NCBI GenBank assembly: GCA_022266195.1
Contig: WHVY01000003.1
Coordinates: forward strand, 2,666,001-2,730,000
Source of the DNA: Tetranychus cinnabarinus
Lineage: Eukaryota; Arthropoda; Arachnida; Trombidiformes; Tetranychidae
Length of the DNA: 64,000 bases
Direction: 5' to 3'
Both the position numbers and the translations under genes were made by a program. Position 1 is the stretch's first letter. Every line of letters begins with the position of its first letter. Positions 54,440-64,000 of the stretch are shown piece after piece. The notes beneath the pieces were generated by a model. That model ran no database searches. It was not told the origin of the DNA and saw only the letters and a list, made by a program, of their open reading frames with translations.

Positions 54440-54657
54440 AGGGTGCAACCAAAGTTCGAGTAGGTAAAGGAGGGCTTAAGAGGGCTTAATCGAGAAATGG
54501 AAACAAATTAAAATTGGTTTCTACGCACGGGGGAAACATTTTGCGCCTTGTACACAAATTTTAGTTACACTCTGTATACATGTAACTCCACCTTTCACAT
54601 ACATTTCAGTGCATTATTTTTCCGTCAATTGCCTAATACTTTTTACTCCTCACCCTG
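54440..54657. mobile_element. 218-bp mariner-like MITE
   Basis: Inverted ends CAGGGTG...CACCCTG flanked by TA on each side, within a longer inverted match GAATATACAGGGTG (54433-54446) and CACCCTGTATATTC (54651-54664). This is the usual form of a nonautonomous Tc1/mariner element. Its ends differ from the intact transposon at 45.7 kb, so that transposase is not an obvious source. It ends 30 bp before the TATA-like box of the next gene. Confidence 0.75.
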
Positions 54658-54687
54658 TATATTCTTGTTAGTTTGATAACTGCATTC

Positions 54688-54695
54688 TATAAATA
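54688..54695 (+). promoter_or_regulatory. TATA-like box of the Na+/K+-ATPase gene
   Basis: TATAAATA, located 550 bp before the start codon and upstream of a CT-rich leader. Transcription would start near 54718-54725. No transcript evidence is available. Confidence 0.5.
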
Positions 54696-54719
54696 CAAGA
54701 CTCAAAGCCTCCTCCTCTT

Positions 54720-55028
54720 CATCATCATCACCAGAATCAACATTATCGTCTCCTACCTTTTCAACTTTCTCTCTCCCTCTCTCTCTCACTTCTCGAGTTA
54801 ACTCTTATTTAGTCTAAATTGGTATCTCGAAGCTGAAAGTTGTTGATATCTTTTGGCTTTCACTCGCTTGTTGCCACTTTGAGTTGGCAAAAAAGTTAGA
54901 TTTTGGTTGTTGAAGAAGTGCAAAGAGAGATTAGGCAATCATCATCTTCATCATTTTCATCATCATTTTGCCTGTAATTGACGGTCATATTGGATAAAAA
55001 TTTGGATTTTTTGTTATCTATTTTAAAA
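54720..55028 (+). other. Probable noncoding first exon of the Na+/K+-ATPase gene
   Basis: A CT-rich leader (TCTCTCCCTCTCTCTCTCAC near 54770-54792) ending at a good donor (AAAA-GTAAGA at 55028/55029). A possible acceptor ATTATTAG ends at 55194, before the ATG at 55246. The boundaries are tentative. Confidence 0.4.
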
Positions 55029-55245
55029 GTAAGATTTACTGTTTTCTACCTAGCCATTGTCAAGCCTTTCCTATATGTTAATACATCACATTATGCTAGG
55101 TAACTAGCTAACCCAAGTTAATTTTTCACTATTTTAATCCCATTGTATCTTGATTATCATCTTTTCTTTTACCATTCATATTGACATTATTAGTAAGTTT
55201 ACTGTTTGCTGGTTCAAATTTTTCTATTCCCGTTTTTCAACAAAA

Positions 55246-58200
55246 ATGGTTAAGAAAAAGGCTGATTTAGATGATCTCAAGAAAGAACTTGATGTGGTAA
55301 GTTTCCCCGTTCATTTCTGTTGTATCTCTATCCACATAATTTTTAAATTGTTTTGCTGTTTATTTTATTATACTTTTTGCCTCCATTCAATGATATTTAT
55401 GTTTATTTTTACGACCAATTATTCTAAAATGGCCCCTCAACAACAACAATGTGTCTACAATGTTTGCCTATGATTTACCTATGATGTTATCGACATCAAA
55501 TTATTTACTTGTGTTAAAAGGATGACCATATTATTACACTTGATGAATTGTGCTCCAGACTTAAAACTGACCGAGTTAAAGGGCTGACGGCTGCTCAAGC
55601 CAAGGCTGTATATGAAAGAGATGGACCTAATACGTTAACCCCACCGCCAACAACACCCGAATGGGTTAAATTTTGTAAACAGCTTTTCGGAGGATTTGCG
55701 CTTCTTCTTTGGATTGGTGCAGTTCTATGTTTCCTGGCTTATTCCATCCAAGTTTCAACTACCGATAATCCTTCACCTGATAATGTGAGCTTTTTATTCC
55801 TTTATATCACTATTAACCCGAAAATTTAACAATTGATGTACTGTGATTATACTATACTACCAAAGGGTCGGTCAGTATAATTGGCATTAGAAGTAATACT
55901 TTGAGTAAAAGTATTGAATTTAAAGTTCGGTGTGGAAATTTTATCTAATTTAATGGGTGATTCTTTTATGAGCTCTGTTTCCAGATTGTTGAGCCACTTA
56001 GAAATATTAAAAAAATTCCCGAGTAACTTTTAAGACAAAAATAACTTGTAACTCCAATGAAGTTCTTCTAACAAAAGTTTCTTGTCTTTTTCATTTGAAT
56101 TTTCAGTTATACAGTATATTGTACCTAGGTATTGTACTTGTAGTAGTCTTCATCGTAACAAGATGTTTTTCTTATTATCAAGAAGCCAAAAGTTCTGCTA
56201 TTCACGGAATCATTCAAAAGTATGGTTCCACAATATGCTCTAGTCATCAAAGAAGGTCACAGTTTGACTTTGATAAAAACTTTTAGAAATCATTTACTCA
56301 AAACAAACTTGGCTGTTAACCTTTATGACTTCAAATGCTCAAGTTAAACATCTCCTATTAAACCTTTGAAATTAAAAGCTTGAACTCAAGGTATGACATC
56401 GACAACAGGTATTGAGTATTGAGATCAAAGCTGATTGAAAATTTGCAACTAGGATTTCATCAAACTTTCAAACCACCTTTCTTTGTTATAGCTTTACAAT
56501 TATCTTTAAATTTGCCTCTTTCCTTTTCAATCTAAAATTTAATGTGCATTTTAGGAACGTACACTGAAAATTTAGGTTAATATTTCTATTTCCTTTTTTA
56601 ACCCCTTGCCATCATTATCCATGTTCATCATCTTGTCTTCCTATTTCTCCATATGTTTATACCTCAATGTGAATTCTCATTGAGTTTTTTGACTTATTCA
56701 AAAAACCGAGCCACAAATTATTTTACCTTTTTTTCCTCTCAGTTACAAATTGATATCAAATCGACGTTATTAATTAGATTACCCTTGTCAAAATATGATG
56801 AACACGCTCATTAACCATCTAAAATGAGGAAAATCTGAAGATGAACCTTTCCTCTCCTCTTTTGCTCCTTTCTATTTCTGTTTTCAACAACAACATGGAA
56901 TGCATTCATGAAAAAAACCAAATCTCTATGTAAAAGTATTCAAGTGTTTTAGAGAAACTTGGAAGAAAAAATCGTCCAGATAACTCAAGATAGTGGAAAA
57001 TCTTCTCAAGTTTTTTATATTCACACTGACTGTGTATACCCAAAATGATTAACATGTACAATGGAATCTGTTTAAACGACCAACTGACAATGCCGTGATG
57101 TCCGGTTACCTTTAAATACTAAATGAAGAGCAACCAACAAACAACAATCTTTGGTTGTTTTCATTTCTTATTTACCTTCAAACTTTCATTGTTAAATTAA
57201 GAAAGGAAATGCGAATGTACGTCTGTACTTCTTCCACCTCTTCAATCCCACAAATTAACTCATTACAGCGTTTCTATGAGAAAACAAATACTTTTTAAAT
57301 AAGTGAAACATTACTCAAGTTCTTGATCTGAATCAAGTTATACTTTGATAAAAACTTTTAGTCACTTTAGTTTATTCATTGAAATAAAAGACTGAAAGTT
57401 GCTGTCTGTTTTTTTAATTGTTTTTTTCTCTTGGCTTTTTGACCTACTTAAAATAGCAACTGTTTTATCTTTTGCTCTTTTCTCTGCCTAGCAAGGTAGA
57501 CTTATTTGAGATCTATTATAAAATTTGAATGAAAATCAATTATTATTTTGAAATGACTCAAACCTGAATCACATAAACTTAAATCGACCGAAATGCGTCT
57601 ACATTTACATTTTCCTTTTTTCATATTTACTATACCAACCGATTTCCATCGCTGGTTATATATTACATATTATATTATATTTTACATCTCATCTGATTTT
57701 TCCATTTTTCTCTAGCTCTACCTTGGTTTGGTATTGGCAGGTGTAGTCATTGTCACAGGAGTCTTTTCATACTGCCAAGAGGCCAAAAGTGCTTCTATCA
57801 TGGACTCGTTCAAAAGTATGGTTCCTCAATTTGCATTAGTCATTCGAGATGGTGTAAAGTTGACCATTCCTTGTGAACAAGTTGTAGTTGGTGATCTTAT
57901 CGAAGTTAAAGGTGGTGATCGTATACCGGCTGATCTCAGAATTGTCGCCGCTCATCAGTGTAAAGTAGATAACTCTTCATTGACAGGAGAATCCGAGCCA
58001 CAAACCAGGAGTCCAGAGAAGACTCATGATAATCCTCTTGAAACACGTAACTTGGCCTTTTTCTCGACAAATTGTGTTGAAGGAACAGCTACAGGAATTG
58101 CGATCCAAACTGGGGATAGAACAGTTATGGGTCGTATCGCTAATTTAGCTTCCGGTCTTGAGATGGGTCAAACTCCAATTGCTAAAGAAATTGAGCATTT

Positions 58201-61200
58201 TATTCACATTATTACCGGGGTCGCCTTCTTCCTTGGAGTCACTTTTTTCATCATCGCTCTTGCACTTGATTATAACTGGCTTGATGCGACTATCTTCTTG
58301 ATTGGTATTATTGTAGCCAATGTACCAGAAGGTTTACTTGCCACTGTAACTGTTTGTCTTACTCTGACTGCCAAGAGAATGGCTTCTAAAAATTGTCTGG
58401 TCAAGAACTTAGAGGCTGTTGAGACACTTGGTTCAACTTCAACGATCTGCTCTGATAAAACTGGTACATTAACTCAAAACCGTATGACAGTTGCTCATAT
58501 GTGGTTTGACAATCATATCATCGAGGCTGACACAACTGAAGATCAATCAGGTAAATTAATTTTTTACTACACTAATTTGATTTCTTATGCAGATTTACAA
58601 ATACTTGTAAAACTTTCAGCTTGATGTGATCATGTCCATTGAAAGTTACCCATATTTTTAGCTTCTAGCTGCTACATTGAATTCAGATTGAGAATATTAA
58701 TATTACAAACTTGAGAGGTTTGATTATACTCTTGGCATATTTATTATTAATAGTAATATTATTATTAATTATTAACGAAAGCGATTTACATGCATATGCA
58801 TGAAAGTCTGCTAGTTATTCAATTTAAAACTTTGTTTTTTTATTGTAAATTCGAATGAAAGTTTGTTTTAATTAGTTATAACTGTAGCATTATGAATGCA
58901 GATCTTACAGAACAAAACTTATCATTGAAATTTCTCTATAAGCTTTTGCGAACGCATCAAGCCATTATCATTATAAAGCAATATTAAAGTTGCTTTGACT
59001 TTCCAATAGGTCTATCGTATGACAAGTCATCTGCTGGATGGAAAGCTTTGGCTAGAGTATGCATGTTATGCAGCAGAGCTGATTTCAAAGGAGGACAAGA
59101 AAATGTGCCGATACTCAAGAGGTAAATTTACTTTTGATATTATTATTCAATTAATATAAATACTTATTCAATATCTTTACAATTTATGTTTCAATCAGAG
59201 AAACCGTTGGTGATGCATCTGAATCTGCTATTCTCAAGTGTCTTGAGGTAGCAGTTGGTGATGTTGCTGCTTTCAGAAGAAAGAATAAAAAAGTTTGCGA
59301 AATTCCTTTCAATTCAACTAGTAAATATCATGTAACAATACATGAGACTGAAGATCCAAATGAAGGTTATCTATTGTGTATGAAAGGAGCTCCCGAAAGG
59401 ATCTTGGAACGATGTTCAACCATCTACATCAATGGACAAGAGAAAGTTTTAGATGAAGAGATGAAACAAGCATTCAACTATGCTTACCTAGAACTTGGCG
59501 GTCTGGGTGAAAGAGTTATCGGTTTTTGTTACTTAACTCTTCCAAAAGACAAATATCCTCCTGGATTCCAATTTGATCCAGATGAAGCAAACTTTCCATT
59601 AGAGGGTCTTAATTTTGTTGGTCTTGTATCCATGATTGATCCCCCTCGAGCTGCTGTACCAGATGCTGTCGCTAAATGTCGAAGTGCTGGTATTAAAGTT
59701 ATTATGGTCACTGGGGACCATCCCATCACTGCCAAAGCTATTGCTAAAGCTGTCGGAATCATCTCAGAAGGTTCTGAAACTGTTGATGATATCGCTTTAA
59801 GAAAAGGTATACCTGTTGAAGAAGTAAATCCTAAAGAGGCAAAAGCTGCTGTTATACATGGAGGAGAACTTCGAGACTTTACTCCGGACCAGTTGGATGA
59901 GGTACTCGCAAACCACAGGGAAATCGTCTTCGCCCGAACATCTCCTCAACAGAAGTTGATCATCGTCGAAGGTTGTCAGCGACAAGGAGCAATTGTAGCT
60001 GTAACTGGTGATGGTGTAAATGATTCTCCAGCTCTTAAGAAAGCCGATATTGGTATTGCTATGGGTATCGCTGGTTCGGATGTTAGTAAACAAGCGGCTG
60101 ACATGATTTTGTTGGACGATAACTTCGCTTCTATCGTGACTGGTGTTGAGGAAGGCCGTCTCATCTTTGACAATCTTAAAAAATCAATTGCTTACACTTT
60201 ATCTAGTAATATTCCTGAGATCTCACCATTTTTGACTTTCATCGTCTTTAATATACCTCTTCCTCTTGGAGCTGTAACCATTCTTTGTATTGATTTGGGT
60301 ACTGACATGGTACCAGCTATCTCATTAGCCTATGAACAAGCTGAAAGTGATATCATGAAACGTCAACCTCGTGACGCGAAGAAGGATAAACTTGTGAATG
60401 AAAGACTTATTTCCATGTCTTATGGTCAAATAGGTACCATTCAAGCAGCTGCTGGTTTCTTCACTTATTTTGTGATAATGGCAGAAAGTGGTTTCCTTCC
60501 AAGTACACTTTTCGGTATTCGTCATGATTGGGATTCAAAAGCCATCAATGATGTTACTGACTCGTATGGTCAAGAATGGGTACGCTTTCATTTTTTATTA
60601 ATAATTGATGATTAATATCATTCGAACTAAATTTATAATATTTTTAATCAATTCATTTATTCATTTAACTTGTCTAAAAATGAATAAATCTATTAAATTC
60701 TACAAATTAGCAACGACATTTGATGCATCATAGTATCATATTTAAAACTTTTTTATAGCATGTAAATTGCAATGAAACTTTCTGTTAGACAATTGAAATT
60801 CTGAAAAAAAAGAACAGGAGTCTTTCCGATTTGTTTTTTTTTCTTTTTATGTGTAACATTATTTTATTTCGTATAATTTACTCAAAATAAGTTTAACTAA
60901 ACCTGAATTCAAATATTTAAAATTTCTATCTCATTCAACAGACCTACAAAGCTCGAAAATCATTAGAGTATACATGCCACACTGCCTTCTTTATTGCCAT
61001 CGTCATTGTGCAATGGACTGATCTGATTGTCTGTAAAACTAGACGGAATTCCCTTTTTCATCAGGGAATGAAGTAAGATGAACAAACCCATTGATATTCC
61101 TTTTATCGTACATTTTTTGGCTAATTTTATTTGCTTTTTCAGAAACCACGTTTTGACCTTTGGTATCTTTTTTGAAACTGCCGTAGCTGCTTTCTTATCC

Positions 61201-61595
61201 TACACTCCAGGAATGGATGTTGTGCTCAAACTTTATCCTCTCAAGTAAGCACCGACACGAAAAATCAACTTATACAATAATATTTGGGCTCGTAATTTAG
61301 TTTATATACCTAATGCAAGGACTAAAGTAACTGCAAAAAATTTGCTGATCCTCAATAATTATATGAAAGATAATTATTAAGAGCTAGTAGACTCGTTGAA
61401 AAACAGGCTGTCATTGCTCATTTTTACACTCATAATTGATTAATTTAATTTATTTTTCTCTGTTTAAATTATAGGATTTCATGGTGGTTCCCAGCTTTGC
61501 CGTTCGCTCTACTAATTCTCATTTACGATGAATCTCGTAAATTTATTATTAGACGTAGACCTGGAGGATGGGTTGAAAAAGAGACTTACTACTGA
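55246..61595 (+). CDS. ATP1A: Na+/K+-ATPase alpha subunit
   Basis: Eight exons in phase: 55246..55296, 55521..55784, 57716..58550, 59010..59121, 59199..60579, 60942..61072, 61143..61244 and 61475..61595 (998 residues, full length). This P2C P-type ATPase exports 3 Na+ and imports 2 K+ per ATP at the plasma membrane with a beta subunit. Seen: a Lys-rich N-terminus (MVKKKADLDDLKKELDV), the TGES actuator loop, the phosphorylation site D352 in ICSDKTGTLTQ, the MKGAPERIL nucleotide-binding motif, the TGDGVNDSPALKKADIG hinge, ten predicted membrane helices, and the conserved end RRPGGWVEKETYY. The first extracellular loop keeps Q94 and N105 at positions matching Q111 and N122 of vertebrate pumps, the cardiac-glycoside-sensitive state. 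The 1.9-kb second coding intron contains a frameshifted relic copy of the start of exon 3. Confidence 0.97.
56107..56290 (+). pseudogene. Relic copy of Na+/K+-ATPase exon 3 within intron 2
   Basis: Preceded by a TTTTCAG acceptor-like site, the DNA encodes LYLGIVLVVVFIVTRCFSYY then QEAKSSAI, matching the start of exon 3 (57716 onward). A one-base shift near 56206-56212 then moves the homology (FKSMVPQYALVIKEGHSLTL) into another frame. Only about the first 60 codons are recognisable; no donor or later exons follow. It is a decayed duplicated exon or remnant of a paralogue, not a usable alternative exon. Confidence 0.8.
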
Positions 61596-61741
61596 GTTAC
61601 TCTCGGTGTTAATCATTACCATCATTTTCATCATAATCATTACAATTATTTTGCTTAAAGTAGCACTGCTCAAATCACCTCGTCATTCATTCAGAGACCA
61701 CCATGCTAACCCATCAATCAAATTTAATTTAAAACAATATT

Positions 61742-63925
61742 AGTAATGATTGTTGTGCAAGAGACTAAGCTTAAAATTTCAGTTGATATTATGCTTTGGT
61801 GGAGAAGAAAAAAGTTGCACTGAAAAAAAGAATGAGCATTAATCAAATAATCGTTGCAACAAAAAACTTTATCCAATTTCAAGACTATGCAAGAAAATTG
61901 TAATTTTAATCTTTCTCATTATTTTCGTTTCAGATCAGAAGATGAAATAACAATTAATCAGCTATGAAAATACATTACAAAAAATTCAGATTTGAGCTTC
62001 AAGTGAAATTTCATCTCAATTAACGCCTTCTATTTCAAACTATTTAAAATTATTATTTCATTTAAAAGTTTTAATGGATGGTGTCGATTTAGCTTTTACC
62101 ATTTCGTTATTTAATCTTTGCTTTTATCTACAACTTCCAAATGTTAGCATTTCTTTGCAAATTTTCGTTCTCAGTGAAGCAGATGAAGCGATTCCTTGTT
62201 TTTTTGAGGTTTTAATTATTGTTATTTGAAAAAATTTAAATTCTGAGAAACAATCTGTTGTTTTTTTGTGTAAATTTGGTAAGGTCAATCATGGTATAAT
62301 AATTCAACAAAATTGTAATTTTATTAGTTATTACCATTTTTAACAAATTTTAACAGCTTTTCATTGTCAAGCTAGCTATTTCGCTGAAAATTTTTGATAC
62401 AACAAGTATTCCTAAACACAACAATCAGAGCTAATCAATAAATCTCTCAAAATCGTCCATTCTATCAAGAATTTATCCCTTCTCATTAAACTATTGAACC
62501 ATTGCTTTCCCAATCAACATGAAAATCTCACAAATGGTGAAATCAACCGCTCGTTATCCTTATCTGCTAGGTTTTAACGCGAAAATGAAATTACAGTCAA
62601 TAATATTGACATTTTCTTGCTGGCGCTCATTCATGCTCATATTACTTTTCATGTTACTTTTCAATTAAAACAGTAAGTATGAGTTAGTTTAATGGTAAAA
62701 GAAATAATAATTGATAGTCCAATAGGTAAAGAGTAGGTTATGTTAAATTTTAGGATAGGATTGAGGACACAAAGCTGGTCAAGGTAACATTTTATGTCAA
62801 TTACAATTATTTTCATTTCCTCTCGATAATGAGCATCTTCAATTCAATTGGCGTGGTTTTTGACACTGATTTCAAGCTGAATAGTTGGCAAATGTGTACA
62901 TGTTGACTGGGTTATCAATATACAACTGTTTCTAAAAACAACCAGTTTCCTTCAATTTTTTAAATTGCAGGATAAAAATGTAAACCTTGGATAAGATTTA
63001 AATCTCTAAATCTTGATTTCCGTAAATGAAATAAAAATTATTTTAACAAAAATTATTAAAGTGCAGCATAATCAAATCAAATGGTACGAATGTTTTTTTG
63101 AACAATTACAAACTAATAGTTACATCAATTTTGATCTTAAATCTTAGTGTAACCAAATATTGATTCAATATCTGCTTTATGGTAATAGTAATGATTGTTA
63201 CACAAGATAATCGCAAGATGAGCTTAAAATTTCAGCAGATAATATGATTTAGCTGGAGATGAAAAGTTAAACTGAGAATGAATGATCATTAATAAATAAA
63301 TCGTTGCAACAAAAATTCATTATTTGCTTTTAGATCAGAAGATAAAATAACTATCAATTAGCTATTATATATAAACAAATGGCAAAAATTCACATTGCAA
63401 TTGAAATTTACAATGTTCATTTCAATTAACTCATTTTATTTCCAACGATTAACCGATGGTTTCAATTTAGCTGTAATCACTTTTCATTTCGTTTGTCTAA
63501 TCTTTTGCTTCTCCCAGCACTTATTTCAATTCTCTAAAACTTCTGAATGTTAGCATTTCAAACTGTTTCTTAACTCCCTTTAGCTCATTTCTTTGCAAAT
63601 TTTCGTTCTTAGTGAAGCAGATGAAGCGATGCCTTGTTTTTGAGCTTTTAGCATTGTTATTTGGAAGGAGAAAATTTATTAAATTTATTTTTAAAATTCT
63701 GTAGAACAATCTGTTTTTTCTGTAAAAATTCGATAGAGGTTAATTCCCAAAAAATGTAACCAGGTCGCCTTAAAAATGTAAACCTCGAATCTCGTTCTTG
63801 AACCAAATCATCGGGTAGATTACTGGTAGAATGGTGAAATATAGATGTTGAATAATTACGAACTAATAGATCAGAGTTTGATATTAAATGTTAGTATATC
63901 CAAATATTTGATTCATTAAAATAGT
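61742..63925 (+). repeat. Diverged tandem duplication downstream of the Na+/K+-ATPase gene
   Basis: Segment 61742-63180 is repeated at 63182-63925 in the same orientation, with deletions in the second copy. Shared blocks: TAGTAATGATTGTT with AGCTTAAAATTTCAG, TTTTCGTTCT-AGTGAAGCAG-ATGAAGCGAT (62163-62190 and 63600-63627), ACAATCTGTT, and AAAAATGTAAACCT with ACAAACTAATAG-type sequence (62975-63180 and 63765-63920). The first copy begins about 150 bp after the ATPase stop and so overlaps the likely 3'UTR. No coding potential is seen in either copy. Confidence 0.75.
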
Positions 63926-64000
63926 AAAATGGGAAAAAAGCAAGAAAATAATGATAGTAAAACTCATGATAGCATGAGAATGAATCAAATATTACACTAA

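Noticed and set aside
54440..54657. MITE mobilised by the intact transposon at 45.7 kb
   Set aside because: Terminal sequences differ after the first bases (CAGGGTG against CAGTGAT), so a direct relationship is not supported.

Overview
The window is nuclear DNA from an animal. Genes carry GT-AG introns, exons can be joined across phase-consistent splice sites, and every recognisable protein belongs to a metazoan family. Base composition is strongly AT-rich, most introns are short (about 60-450 bp), and genes lie a few kb apart. Together with a Kuzbanian-type ADAM10, a secreted cathepsin B and the style of the divergent proteins, this suggests an arthropod, plausibly an acariform mite such as a spider mite. 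That placement is an inference; nothing in the window names the species.

Layout. 0-2.1 kb holds the 3' part of DIS3L2 (+). 3.4-4.1 kb is a secreted Ser/Pro-rich protein (-). 5.8-11.8 kb is DENND4/Crag (+). 12.7-13.6 kb is a CRAL-TRIO protein (-). 15.1-20.7 kb is a gene-free array of four long palindromic repeat units. 20.7-25.1 kb is intergenic and contains a diverged copy of the 4.4-5.2 kb region. 25.1-31.4 kb is ADAM10/Kuzbanian (+). 32.5-33.7 kb is cathepsin B (+). 35.1-39.5 kb is SHPRH (+), facing Ku80/XRCC5 (-, 39.9-42.2 kb). 43.2-44.3 kb is syntaxin-17 (+). 45.66-47.05 kb is a complete Tc1/mariner-type transposon. 47.5-50.1 kb is RUNDC1 (+). 50.6-50.9 kb is a small membrane protein (-). 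52.6-54.2 kb is a chimeric pseudogene block made of DENND4 and RUNDC1 pieces with a MITE inserted. A second MITE lies just upstream of the TATA-like box of the Na+/K+-ATPase alpha gene (+, 55.2-61.6 kb). 61.7-63.9 kb is a diverged tandem duplication.

Functionally this is an ordinary mix of housekeeping genes: RNA decay, Rab activation, ectodomain shedding, proteolysis, DNA repair, autophagosome fusion and ion pumping. SHPRH and Ku80 are neighbouring convergent DNA-repair genes, but nothing indicates co-regulation. The unusual content is in the repeats: the palindromic array whose third unit has its centre inverted, a 76-bp block almost unchanged inside an otherwise diverged duplication, the fresh-looking transposon, the chimeric duplication, and a frameshifted relic exon inside the Na+/K+-ATPase gene.

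Exon joins were made by eye from GT-AG sites, reading phase and remembered family sequence. No alignment or transcript data were available.
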